A stretch of DNA of 64,000 nt from GWE2-51-13 sp942492825 (GCA_942492825.1 OW818635.1:1178001-1242000); one strand, 5' to 3'. Counted from the stretch's first letter, positions 42,801 to 49,572 are shown. Numbers and translations: made by a program. Notes: a model not told the origin generated them from the letters alone.

Positions 42801-45529
42801 GATACCGAAGCTTTCAGACCGAAAAATCCGGCGATATGTCGGCGCATGGGAAGTTGTAGAATCGTGCCGGTTTTGATTCGGTCGATTAACGCCAATAGAA
42901 GCGGTATGGACAAAGTTAAGCCCGCAAAAAGAACGTAGAAGAGACTTACTCCGGGAAGAATGCTGAAACCGAGAAACAGTAGCACCATGATGGCGGAAGA
43001 AACCAGGCTGCGTCGCAGATTATCGATGATTTTCCATTTCGAGAGACTTGATAACGCGTTTTTGGTCTTTTCGTTATTACGATTGTAAGGTTTTCGACCT
43101 AGCCATGGCAAGAGTTGCCAATCCCCACGGATCCATCGATACATACGAGCGATATAGGCATTGTATTTGGAGGGATAGGAATCCACAAGTTCAAGATCGT
43201 TGACCAATGCGGCCCTTACATAGGAACCTTCCAATAGATCATGGCTAAGTACGGCGTTGACAGGAATGGCATCTTTGAGGACGGCTTGAAAGGTATGAAG
43301 ATCATAGATCCCTTTCCCTGTGAAGATTCCTTCCCCGAAGAGGTCTTGGTAAACATCCGAGATTGCGCTTGCATAGGGGTCGATGCCTTCTTGGCCAGTA
43401 TAAACACGTGCGAAAACGGAACGGTTTGAACTGTCCACATCAAACGATACGCGTGGTTGCATTAATCCATACCCTTCGCTGACAATCCCTCTATTCGAAT
43501 CGATGATCGGAACGTTGAGTGGGTGTGCCATCGTCGCGATCATGTTTTTGGCCATTCCCATCGGTAATACGGTATCCGCATCTAACGTGATGACATAACG
43601 GATATCTTTCGCCGGAAGCGTAATGTTCGAGTAGAACGTAAAACTGGTATCGGTGTTGCCTAAGAGAATGTCGTTGAATTCCATCAACGCTCCGCGTTTG
43701 CGTTCCCAACCGGTCCAATTCCCATCTGTCGGGTTGTATTTGCGAACGCGATGGTAAAAGTAGAAGATTTCCTTGGAATTAGAAGCATATGTTTTGTTTA
43801 GGGCTGTGATGCCATCAAAGGTGGCTTTGAGTATTTTGAGATCATCATCCGCATCCGCTTCCCCGAAATCTTTAAAGGCACCGATCAGAGCGAAATATAG
43901 ATTCTCTTCGCTGTTGGCGATGTAATGGTTCTCCATCGTCGCAATCAATTGCGCTACGCGTTTTTCATCCGACAAGATTGCCGGAATCACGACGATCGTT
44001 TTCATATCGACTGGGATTCCGTCAAGCAAGTCGAGACGGACAAAGACAGCCGGCTTTTGAATTTTAACAACGATCCAGTTCACAATGGATATGGCGATTT
44101 CAGATGCTGGAATCGCGACTGCGAACATTGTCAGAAGCATCATAGGTATCCAATACGATTTTGTATACATGTTTGCGTAGAGAAGCGCGATTGTTATGAG
44201 AAGTAGAGTAAGGACTCCATTAAAAAGGATATAGAATGTTCCAGGTCGTGTATTGAGAATCCGTAATATCTTGGTTTGCTGGCGTACTTTTCCCTTTTGA
44301 CGTTGTTCCAATTGTGTAATGCCTTGCGCAATTAGGTAGTAACCGACATGACACTTTCTAGGTTTTAGCGGATCGTCATCCGGAAGCGTCAGTCCGTTTT
44401 GCGCAAGTTGGACCGCTTCGCGGGCGATGTGCAACTCGGAAACGCCATAGATCTTAGCCAGCTTTTCAACTTGAATGCGATAATGATTACGTGATTTTTC
44501 ATCCATCGAGGCATAGATATTTAACGGGTCCTGTTTTAATATATTTTCAACGAAACTGGCTTCGTCGAAGACGTTTGTCCAGTTATGCGTCGCGATGTAT
44601 TTAAGGCTGAGAATACTATTCCCGATTGCTACCGTGCTAAGTGCCTGGATGTTGTGTTCTTTTTGCGCGATCTTCTCGGTAGTCGTATCGTACTTGTCCA
44701 AATTTTCATCGATGAATTTTAAAACATGGAAATAACTTTTCCCCGAACGACGCAAACGATAGAAAAGATGTTCGATAAACGACGGATTATCATCTTGTAG
44801 GATATCGTGCTTGTTTTTAAGTTGTTGGATCATCACATCCGAACGTTCTTTGTCACCCATCCAGAATTCATCGACAATGTCGTCCGCTAATTGCCATTGG
44901 CTACGTGTCGATTTAATCCGCTGTGCGATCATTCGTACATTTTCGATCAATGCCAGTCGCATCATCGTCGGAATCATCAGGATTTCGCGGTTAAAAAGGA
45001 TATTGTGGGATTGATAGGCTTTGAGATACTTGAGTAACATCTCTTCTTCGATCTGACCATCGCTATGGGATACCAGTTCCGTCGCGATGGCATAAACTCG
45101 GGTATTCCCTTTCATTAGGCCGCTCTTTAAGATTGGCAAGCGCCTATAATCTTCCATATTGAAACCAAGTCTTAGATTCTTGACTTGTTCCTCGATAATA
45201 TAGAAATTATCCAACAGCCATTCGGCTGCCGGTGAAACGGAACGCTGTTGCTGAATGTCTTCATTGAGGCTTTTATAGACAGTCGTAATGTAACTGTAGT
45301 TGTCATTGAGTCGCTGGATCGGAAAACTCAAAAGGTTCCGACTCTTGCCGACATCATGTTCTAGCGCCGTACGTTTCGCGTGGGTTTCGAGTTCCTCCAC
45401 CGTCAAGAGCGCATCGCGTAAATCGATCCGTTGTACTTCTTTTCTTTTTCGTATGAGAATTACGATTACGCCGACAAGAAACGATGCCATTGCGATCGCC
45501 GCGATATATCCCAGTAGTAGATCGTTCAT
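36803..45529 (-). CDS. Cyclic beta-1,2-glucan synthase-like protein (GT84/GH94)
   Basis: 2908 aa from ATG 45529 (AAGGAGG seven bases upstream), in the range of NdvB/ChvB. Order: one N-terminal membrane segment; a cytoplasmic helical region; two membrane segments near 440-500; a GT domain with ITLDADTVLPMGMAK (near 650) and RMYRWIRGDWQLLPW (near 800); four to six more membrane segments (about 840-1040); a glycoamylase-like domain with PWGTSESGFNVLDLHMDYQY (near 1470) and MAHHQGMSLVAISN (near 1560); and a GH94 phosphorylase-type C-terminus with GLPLIQTGDWNDGMN (near 2590). The enzyme polymerises UDP-glucose into beta-1,2-glucan and closes the ring. Substrate is inferred from the family. Confidence 0.88.
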   Translation of the reverse strand: MNDLLLGYIAAIAMASFLVGVIVILIRKRKEVQRIDLRDALLTVEELETHAKRTALEHDVGKSRNLLSFPIQRLNDNYSYITTVYKSLNEDIQQQRSVSPAAEWLLDNFYIIEEQVKNLRLGFNMEDYRRLPILKSGLMKGNTRVYAIATELVSHSDGQIEEEMLLKYLKAYQSHNILFNREILMIPTMMRLALIENVRMIAQRIKSTRSQWQLADDIVDEFWMGDKERSDVMIQQLKNKHDILQDDNPSFIEHLFYRLRRSGKSYFHVLKFIDENLDKYDTTTEKIAQKEHNIQALSTVAIGNSILSLKYIATHNWTNVFDEASFVENILKQDPLNIYASMDEKSRNHYRIQVEKLAKIYGVSELHIAREAVQLAQNGLTLPDDDPLKPRKCHVGYYLIAQGITQLEQRQKGKVRQQTKILRILNTRPGTFYILFNGVLTLLLITIALLYANMYTKSYWIPMMLLTMFAVAIPASEIAISIVNWIVVKIQKPAVFVRLDLLDGIPVDMKTIVVIPAILSDEKRVAQLIATMENHYIANSEENLYFALIGAFKDFGEADADDDLKILKATFDGITALNKTYASNSKEIFYFYHRVRKYNPTDGNWTGWERKRGALMEFNDILLGNTDTSFTFYSNITLPAKDIRYVITLDADTVLPMGMAKNMIATMAHPLNVPIIDSNRGIVSEGYGLMQPRVSFDVDSSNRSVFARVYTGQEGIDPYASAISDVYQDLFGEGIFTGKGIYDLHTFQAVLKDAIPVNAVLSHDLLEGSYVRAALVNDLELVDSYPSKYNAYIARMYRWIRGDWQLLPWLGRKPYNRNNEKTKNALSSLSKWKIIDNLRRSLVSSAIMVLLFLGFSILPGVSLFYVLFAGLTLSIPLLLALIDRIKTGTILQLPMRRHIAGFFGLKASVSQIVLRFIFLAYQSHIALSAICVTLTRVLVTKKNMLEWVTSADAEKNQDNSLKSYLRSIFPSTLYGVALALLAFRFKPESLPLSLAILLVWTFAPFMAYWISRDNIIETPRLTETDSLELRKTARRTWRYFEEFANIKNNGLAPDNYQEDPPRGIAYRTSPTDIGFGLLANVTARDFGYITTEQLFEHVNFTVKTLERMDKWQGHLYNWYDTRTLKPLEPLYVSTVDNGNYVAYLMTLIQGLEDSLRKPLVDLARLDGIRDTLLCGLEEGDAQNINQQVIDDVYDGSNIELDRWNRGLRRIAEGDLTALINKQPWRFKFIKMIQDDRKEIQTYMAWLGLLEDIPSVFSEDSSDNEFKTLVMMLKQAPRLDHIDEFFKSIYDQIKLLHAKQVERDETSDRWLGELKVALMLSQSNSHTLITSMRQLITRIQRLSWETKFDVLYDPRKQLFSIGYDVAHQKLTNSYYDLLASESRQTSFIAIARGEVPSKHWSMLGRSLTVVNRYKGLVSWSGTMFEYLMPLLIMKNYRNTLLDETYSFVIKSQIKYGKQRKMPWGTSESGFNVLDLHMDYQYKAIGVPWLGLKRGLIDDAVCAPYASFLALMVDPVSAMKNIRELKTEGIEGAYGYYEAVDYTPERLGYQPKRAIIKSYMAHHQGMSLVAISNILHDNVMQKRFHLDPYVKAATLLLQEKVPLNVVITKETKEKITSSKELVYHEKISIRKFNRPNFDLPNAHILSNGLYSVMLTDKGTGYSKNKLASITRYREDPLQDSSGMFFYVKNLSTGKIWSSAYAPLNITPESYEVAFSPDKASFRRVDDHIETLTEVVVTTGDHAEIRRLILTNRSDIAVEIEVTSYLEVILASAKADLAHRAFSNLFVETEYDAQNRSLFANRRPRSSLENRLWTSNTLATDAPLIEALQIETDRMAFIGRDRNLSSPQALLKGKPLTQTVGPVLDPIFSMRAKIKIEPGAIAKLYFVTTLAQSKENLLTLIEKYRYTENCENAFWLALTRSQMENKYLNIKADALQLYQEMISHLLYLSPLRRSLDNAIQTNHKGQPDLWPYGISGDHPIVLVTLSRAEETPILYEILKAHEYWRTVDLDVDIVIIVNEDISYMDPLATLITDIVQSRQTRDAQNRQKDIFILNARTMADHDVTLLTAVARIVLVGGGETMEEQMSHIEAKPLSKKRQVSIPTDATVEDPVFPMPELLHFNGLGGFSPDGNTYVIRLENDQQTPAPWANIVANPKFGFLTTESGGGYTWANNSRENKLTPFSNDPVSDPLGEVIYLNDENDAIWTITPQPIRESTPYMITHGFGYSRFNHRSHGIDATLTQFVPLHEPVKINQIVLTNHSVGTRNITLTYYMKPVLGVESTETGMHIVTRRNEDGCLLLENHYATDFKGKIAFIDASIEPRTVTGNRAEFFWDAPMDRPDCLFESDLSDTVGAGYDPCGAMQVKVILEPGETKRLVFLLGMEDSDAEIRRLSSIYRDMENVDKTFDQVNRFWKQKLNILQVKTPDSATDLMLNGWLQYQTLACRLWARTGFYQSGGAFGFRDQLQDILALAVTWPSLAKEQILKHASHQFVEGDVQHWWHEPQNKGTRTRISDDLLWLPYVTAEYIRITGDHSILDFEVPFVSTEVLNEFEEERYCQPTVTAEVASLRDHCERAIAFASKFGEHGLPLIQTGDWNDGMNTVGNKGKGESVWLAWFMSDTLRKFSINCYAEDTPNHSAYLAQSERILAAIEEHAWDGEWYKRAYFDDGNAMGSAKNRECKIDSISQSWSVIAGGKDTSRTKSAMESMENYLIIRNQGVMKLLTPPFDDHESDPGYIKGYLPGVRENGGQYTHAAVWAIIAFAKMGESDKAWELFDLINPINHTRNLREYSTYKVEPYVLAADVYSEYPHSGRGGWSWYTGSAGWMYRCGIENILGFEKNGTTLTIHPNAPRRWKEYEIIYQYLDTTYQITILNPTESNRKTCRSTLDGVDQAGMTFDLMDDGNIHQIIIECF

Positions 45530-45576
45530 ATCAGATCCTCCTTGATTCATCCATGTCTTTCGCAAATAGCACCAAA

Positions 45577-45596
45577 ACCCGCTTTGAAAGCGGGTT
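45577..45596 (-). terminator. Terminator between the csbD-like gene and the glucan synthase gene
   Basis: Minus strand AACCCGC-TTTCAAA-GCGGGTT followed by TTGGT. The T run is short, so some read-through into the glucan synthase gene is possible. Confidence 0.6.
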
Positions 45597-45624
45597 GGCA
45601 AATCTAAAACATTTTACTTCTATG

Positions 45625-45930
45625 TTATTTCTTGAATTTATTCTTGGTATCGATGATCGCTTCCTTGAGATCTCCATGCATTTCCTGAACTTTGCCGACC
45701 GCTTTGTCGACGATTCCTTCAGCCTGGAGTTTGTGATTGTCGGTCATTTTCCCGATATCTTCTTTGATGCCGCCTTTGAATTGATTAAATTTCCCTTTGA
45801 CTTTGGAGTTTACCGCATCCATCTTATCTTTCGTATCACTGCTATTCTCCTTTAAATCGTTTTTGATTTTCGCTTCGGCATCCAATGCTTTTTCCGTTGC
45901 TTCGACGAGCTTGTCTTTTAGATCATTCAT
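45625..45930 (-). CDS. CsbD-family stress protein with N-terminal extension
   Basis: 101 aa. Residues about 42-100 are a CsbD domain (VKGKFNQFKGGIKEDIGKMTDNHKLQAEGIVDKAVGKVQE). An extra 40 residues of charged helix (EATEKALDAEAKIKNDLKE) precede it. CsbD proteins are abundant, highly charged, stress-induced and of unknown activity. A 5-bp hairpin (45944-45957) abuts its GGAGG. It ends an apparent operon with sortase and adhesin genes. A short paralog is at 52504. Confidence 0.88.
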   Translation of the reverse strand: MNDLKDKLVEATEKALDAEAKIKNDLKENSSDTKDKMDAVNSKVKGKFNQFKGGIKEDIGKMTDNHKLQAEGIVDKAVGKVQEMHGDLKEAIIDTKNKFKK

Positions 45931-45990
45931 ACATAGACCTCCTGTCCGGTTTCGGACGTTGATACATAATCGTTTTGAAAGAACTCTAGA

Positions 45991-46146
45991 CTATTTGCTC
46001 ATTACGATCATTACACCCGAAACGATGGCCAAGAAGGCGAGGATCGTTCCCAGTGATTCGACCGGAATACTCATGACTTGCGATAGACCTGTGATGATGA
46101 GCCAGATGCCCAATAAAAGTAATCCGATGTTTTTTGTGATTTTCAT
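45991..46146 (-). CDS. DUF3096-like two-helix membrane peptide
   Basis: 51 aa: two membrane helices, KNIGLLLLGIWLIITGLSQV and LGTILAFLAIVSGVMIVM, with SIPVES between. The pattern resembles DUF3096 proteins. AAAGGGA lies seven bases before ATG 46146, which is 16 bases after the sortase stop, so it is in that operon. Codon use is like the neighbours. Confidence 0.75.
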   Translation of the reverse strand: MKITKNIGLLLLGIWLIITGLSQVMSIPVESLGTILAFLAIVSGVMIVMSK

Positions 46147-46162
46147 GATTTTTCCCTTTTTG

Positions 46163-46861
46163 TTAGTTTGTATATTCCGATGTAATCAATAGTGCGGTTA
46201 CGATGTAACGATCCGGAGAATACCCAGGGGTATTAAACGGATAACACGTCGTCAAGGTAAGCTTAGCGAAATCACTCGGAACGATGACCGTCGTATCGTT
46301 TTCATGTACGATATAGGTTTCATTCACTTGATAGGTGAAGATGCCCGCCGAAGTTTTCGCGATAACGAGATCCCCAACTTTCAGTGTCCCGATTCCACGA
46401 AACGCGGTTTCGCGATGACCTGAGATTACGCTGTTGTCACTTTCACCGGGCAATGCGCTTTCGATGTAATGACCCGCACCTTTTTTGAGTTGGGCGGATA
46501 GAGTTCCTTGGATAATCCATACCGTACGTTTGAGCACGGGGATCTCCAAGGTGCCGATCACTGCGTTTCGATCTAGATAGGATGTATAGAGAACCGTTTC
46601 GCGGTACTCATCTTCATATTGAGCTTCATTACTTTGCGGCTCATCCAGCGGAGTTACGGGAACACGTAATGAACGTATGAAATCAGGCTTGTTGCTTTCG
46701 ACTTCGACGCGTCTGTAATTTATGCTCGCATCGTAATCACCCGACTGGGTGACAAACGCGTTGTAACCCCATAGGATCGCTGCGATACCCAGGACAATCA
46801 TCCCGATCGAGACAAATGTCGTCACCTTGTCATGGACAAAGCCGGGTTCATTTTTCAGCAT
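46163..46861 (-). CDS. Class D sortase
   Basis: 232 aa transpeptidase that cuts a C-terminal sorting signal and links the protein to the wall. One N-terminal membrane segment (about 15-35). Catalytic His in SVISGHRETAF (near 143), Cys in LTLTTCYPFNTPG (near 206) and Arg in YSPDRYIVTA (near 216). The TTCYPF context is that of class D. The start lies inside the 3' end of the adhesin gene (14-base overlap), so enzyme and substrate are made together. Confidence 0.92.
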   Translation of the reverse strand: MLKNEPGFVHDKVTTFVSIGMIVLGIAAILWGYNAFVTQSGDYDASINYRRVEVESNKPDFIRSLRVPVTPLDEPQSNEAQYEDEYRETVLYTSYLDRNAVIGTLEIPVLKRTVWIIQGTLSAQLKKGAGHYIESALPGESDNSVISGHRETAFRGIGTLKVGDLVIAKTSAGIFTYQVNETYIVHENDTTVIVPSDFAKLTLTTCYPFNTPGYSPDRYIVTALLITSEYTN

Positions 46862-47696
46862 GTCTTTTCTTTAAACTTAATCCGATCCCACCGGCTAGGA
46901 CAAGTAAAAGCCCGGCGAGCATGATGTAGGATAACTCTGAAGCGGTATTCGGAAGATCTCCTCCCGTTTCGGTCGGAGCGCTTGTACAAACCATATTGGT
47001 GATTTTCGTTGAATCCAAGGTAACGGATCCGGTTTTCGCTAAGAGTCGACCCTGCATCGATACACCGCTCATCGCTGCGATGGAGGTGGATGCGAGAATC
47101 GTTCCCATGAAGACCGAGTTGGTTCCAAGGGTCGCCGAACTTCCGACACTCCAGAAAATGTTGCAGACGCGTGCGCCGTTGATCAAATTGATCTTACTGC
47201 CTGAACTTGTAATCAATGTCGACTGTGCATTAAAGATAAATACGGAATCAACATTCTTTTCGCCATCCAACGTTAGGGTTCCGGTGATTTCGAATGCCCC
47301 GGTATCCGACACATAGACACCTGGTTTTAATGTTTTGTTTCCTAAGTCGGAAGCGATCGATGTTACCGGAGTTCTTCCGGATGCATCATCATAAGCTGTC
47401 GATAGGGCGGCTTTCGCAAGTTGCGCCTGTTCGTCGGCTTGATGTGCTTCACCACTTAACGTAACTCCGGCTAAATTCGTGATTTCCGTACCCGGATGGA
47501 CACCGATGTTTCCACCGGCACTTCCGGAAATGACCGTAGTCCCGGTGTTAGTGATCGTTTCACCCGCAAGAACGGCATATGTCGAAGCGACACCTAAGCC
47601 GACAGCACTTTGCGCGGCATATATATTGATCGGAAACATCAGTAAAGCTAATAACGATATTAATAAAAAGAGATAACGTGGTCTTGTTTTTCGCAT
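46848..47696 (-). CDS. Ice-binding-like (DUF3494) surface protein with LPNTA sorting signal
   Basis: 282 aa from ATG 47696 (GGAGG eight bases upstream). A signal peptide ends near YAAQSAVG. The body is one DUF3494 domain: FAVLAGETITNTGTT-like opening, GVYVSDTGAFEITGTLTLDGE, VDSVFIFNAQSTL and the FWSVGSSATLGTNSVFMGTILASTSI core, a beta-helix shared with ice-binding and adhesin proteins. The C-terminus has GGDLPNTASE, a hydrophobic helix and the basic tail KKRHAEK. LPNTA is the class D signal known from Bacillus anthracis SrtC. Adhesion or matrix role is more likely than ice binding. Confidence 0.9.
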   Translation of the reverse strand: MRKTRPRYLFLLISLLALLMFPINIYAAQSAVGLGVASTYAVLAGETITNTGTTVISGSAGGNIGVHPGTEITNLAGVTLSGEAHQADEQAQLAKAALSTAYDDASGRTPVTSIASDLGNKTLKPGVYVSDTGAFEITGTLTLDGEKNVDSVFIFNAQSTLITSSGSKINLINGARVCNIFWSVGSSATLGTNSVFMGTILASTSIAAMSGVSMQGRLLAKTGSVTLDSTKITNMVCTSAPTETGGDLPNTASELSYIMLAGLLLVLAGGIGLSLKKRHAEK

Positions 47697-47793
47697 TCTA
47701 CACTCCTCCGATTTAGCGATGCCAAATCTTGTATCGGTATACTCTCGAAAACAGTAACGTATTCCATCCCTTATCCATTTCATGACTCGTAGA

Positions 47794-47943
47794 TTAAAGG
47801 ATTTTTCTGCCTTGAATCACTCTTAAGAGAACCATAATTATAGCGATAACAAGTAAAACATGAATTAGGCCGCCCATCGTAAACGATGAAACCATGCCCA
47901 GAAGCCATAAAACGATAAGTATGACGACGATTGTAGATAACAT
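47794..47943 (-). CDS. lmo0937-family small membrane protein
   Basis: 49 aa: MLSTIVVILIVLWLLGMVSS, then FTMGGLIHVLLVIAIIMVLL and RVIQGRK. This two-helix pattern is the lmo0937 family of stress-induced Gram-positive membrane peptides. GAAAGGA lies eight bases before the ATG. It precedes the adhesin and sortase genes by about 100 bases on the same strand. A 63-codon frame overlapping it on the same strand is a shadow. Confidence 0.85.
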   Translation of the reverse strand: MLSTIVVILIVLWLLGMVSSFTMGGLIHVLLVIAIIMVLLRVIQGRKIL

Positions 47944-48043
47944 GTTGCGTATCCTTTCTACATGTTTCCATGTGATGTGTAAGAAAAGTAAGCTAGTTCA
48001 TTCCTTGTGTGGCAAATCGAAACTTCGAATAGGATCGAATGAA

Positions 48044-48244
48044 TCAAAGTTTGATTTCTTTGAGTCGAGGATTCCAGATTTTCACGTATTCAAATTCGAA
48101 ATCTCTGAGTGGTCGAAGGCACATCTCTATTTTTGACTTCTGAATCCCTGAGTAGGCTGAAGTGTAATCATCTTGGTTAGCAATTCTCGATCCTTGGTTC
48201 TCATCGATGGTGTTACGATCGAAACACTCTGGCATTTTGTACAT
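48044..48244 (-). CDS. Small soluble protein, function unknown
   Basis: 66 aa, charged, no membrane segment: it starts MYKMPECFDRNTIDENQ and ends in a tryptophan-containing basic tail. No family recognised. Support comes from context: AAAGGG lies six bases before the ATG, and a near-perfect promoter plus leader hairpin lies upstream. It could be the first gene of the transcript for lmo0937-like, adhesin and sortase genes. Composition alone does not prove it is coding. Confidence 0.55.
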   Translation of the reverse strand: MYKMPECFDRNTIDENQGSRIANQDDYTSAYSGIQKSKIEMCLRPLRDFEFEYVKIWNPRLKEIKL

Positions 48245-48290
48245 TTATATCCCTTTCTCTTGGGATGCCTATACAATGTGATCAACAGAC

Positions 48291-48319
48291 TTCGCTAATT
48301 ATTCATTGATATTAGCGAA
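48291..48319 (-). promoter_or_regulatory. Inverted repeat at the start site (operator or leader hairpin)
   Basis: Perfect 9-base arms TTCGCTAAT (48291-48299) and ATTAGCGAA (48311-48319) with an 11-base loop. It lies immediately downstream of the predicted start site. No T run follows, so it is not a terminator. Confidence 0.6.
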
Positions 48320-48329
48320 CTACACCCTC

Positions 48330-48358
48330 ATCATACTTCTATTCGTATACTTTGTCAA
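48330..48358 (-). promoter_or_regulatory. Strong sigma-A promoter
   Basis: Minus strand TTGACA (48353-48358), exactly 17 bases, TATGAT (48330-48335). It drives the 48044-48244 gene and possibly the following envelope genes. Confidence 0.75.
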
Positions 48359-48359
48359 A

Positions 48360-48713
48360 CTATTGTACTAATTATATTTATATTATTTATTAATATATTA
48401 TTTAGTACATATATTAGAATTATATTTGCCATATAATACTATCAAGAATTTCGCACTCGTAAATAAACCATTTAGAGGCTGGAAGTGGTCTCTATACTAT
48501 TAACGAAGTATAATTGCCTCATATATTTCCATCCAATCCTATAACAAGGCACATTTTGAATGATTGTTGATTGATCCTATTGGATGTCTTATTGACCGAA
48601 AATACTTAGAACCGGATATTTATTTGACCAATAAATGAATTCCCAATCGGTTGCGAATAATTATTGCTGAATATTTGATATATCATTACCATTATTGTTC
48701 AAATAGATGTACA
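48360..48713. other. AT-rich intergenic stretch with no recognisable gene
   Basis: About 350 bases of markedly higher AT content. I see no frame with a ribosome binding site, no tRNA and no clear RNA fold. It separates the leftward envelope operon from the rightward antitoxin gene and may hold promoters for both. Confidence 0.5.
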
Positions 48714-48725
48714 ATACATATGTAT
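48714..48725. promoter_or_regulatory. 12-bp perfect palindrome upstream of the antitoxin gene
   Basis: ATACATATGTAT, 22 bases before the ATG. Phd/YefM antitoxins repress their own genes through palindromes of this sort. Confidence 0.5.
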
Positions 48726-48747
48726 ACAAATGAATGGAGGTAAAAAA

Positions 48748-49032
48748 ATGAAGATATTAAAATCGGCGATCGTATCCAATTCGGACATAATTAAGAATTA
48801 CAAAACGCATCGCGATCGTGCAGAAGAACTCGGTAAGATATTCGTCTTTAAAAACAATCAGTTAGATGCTGTTTTGTTTTCGATTTCGGAGTATGAAAGA
48901 ATCTCGGATATACTTGAAGCGATTGAAACGCTCAACGAGTCCGAAGTGCTGGCACTCCTTACACTTATCCAAAAGAGAAGTTTCATGTCAGCCATTCCTG
49001 CAGATTCAGGCACGACGGCCGGATCGCGTTAA
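48748..49032 (+). CDS. Orphan Phd/YefM-type antitoxin-like protein
   Basis: 94 aa from ATG 48748 (GGAGGT directly upstream). The N-terminal half resembles the Phd/YefM DNA-binding fold (ILKSAIVSNSDIIKNYK), followed by IFVFKNNQLDAVLFSISEYERI, the usual strand and helix. The tail would wrap a toxin. No RelE, Doc or other toxin frame lies on either side, so it is an orphan, perhaps a pure regulator. The terminator at 49100 closes the unit. Confidence 0.75.
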   Translation: MKILKSAIVSNSDIIKNYKTHRDRAEELGKIFVFKNNQLDAVLFSISEYERISDILEAIETLNESEVLALLTLIQKRSFMSAIPADSGTTAGSR

Positions 49033-49099
49033 TCATAATCGGCAATTTCGTTTCGTTTCGTTCTACGATCTATATCCGACAGGATTTGATCTAACCGAT

Positions 49100-49126
49100 A
49101 AGCTCCTTTATTAGGGGCTTTATTTT
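49100..49126 (+). terminator. Terminator of the antitoxin gene
   Basis: AAGCTCC-TTTATTA-GGGGCTT (one G-U pair) followed by TATTTT. Confidence 0.7.
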
Positions 49127-49136
49127 GCGATAAATA

Positions 49137-49195
49137 AAAAGGCAGCGATCTTGCTTAAACCGGAGTTATTCCGGATCAACGAAGCGCTGCCTTTT
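49137..49195. terminator. Large nested hairpin, bidirectional terminator
   Basis: Outer arms AAAAGGCAGCG (49137-49147) and CGCTGCCTTTT (49185-49195) enclose an inner hairpin CCGGA-GTTAT-TCCGG (49160-49174). A run on the left and T run on the right suit the leftward LEA-like gene and any rightward read-through. Confidence 0.7.
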
Positions 49196-49214
49196 CGATA
49201 TAACCTTTTCTTAG

Positions 49215-49451
49215 TTATTTATCCTTGTTCGCAAAATCATCGACTTTGTCTTTTACTTTATCTACGAGATCTTCGGATACGTCTTTTCCCTTTTCAACTA
49301 AATCCTCAACAACATCTTTTCCTTTTTCCGCGAACTCCTTACCCTTTTCAACTACGTCTTCGGATACGTCTTTCGCTTTTTCAACAACATCTTCGGTAAC
49401 ATCCTTCGCCTTATCAACGAAACCTTTGACGAGATCTTTTAAGTTTGCCAT
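49215..49451 (-). CDS. LEA-like 11-mer repeat protein
   Basis: 78 aa from ATG 49451 (AGGAGG seven bases upstream). After MANLKDLVKGFVD the protein consists of 11-residue units: KAKDVTEDVVE, KAKDVSEDVVE, KGKDVVEDLVE, KGKDVSEDLVD and KVKDKVDDFAN, with one 7-residue KGKEFAE spacer. This is the pattern of group 3 late embryogenesis abundant proteins and YtxH-like stress proteins: amphipathic, very hydrophilic helices protecting membranes or proteins during drying or freezing. No signal peptide. Confidence 0.82.
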   Translation of the reverse strand: MANLKDLVKGFVDKAKDVTEDVVEKAKDVSEDVVEKGKEFAEKGKDVVEDLVEKGKDVSEDLVDKVKDKVDDFANKDK

Positions 49452-49572
49452 GTCGCATCCTCCTGTGATCCCATTATACGGAATCTGATAAAGGAAATGC
49501 AAAGGATAGGATTTAAGAAGTCTTGGGAAATTTACAAGATAACCAACAACTAAGGAATACAAAAATCGTATG

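Noticed and set aside
47780..47971. 63-codon minus-strand frame
   Set aside because: Overlaps the lmo0937-like gene in another frame; the shorter gene has the RBS and family pattern.
48242..48360. Riboswitch in the leader of the 66-aa gene
   Set aside because: Only a single dyad with an 11-base loop; no match to a riboswitch core I know. Kept as operator or hairpin.
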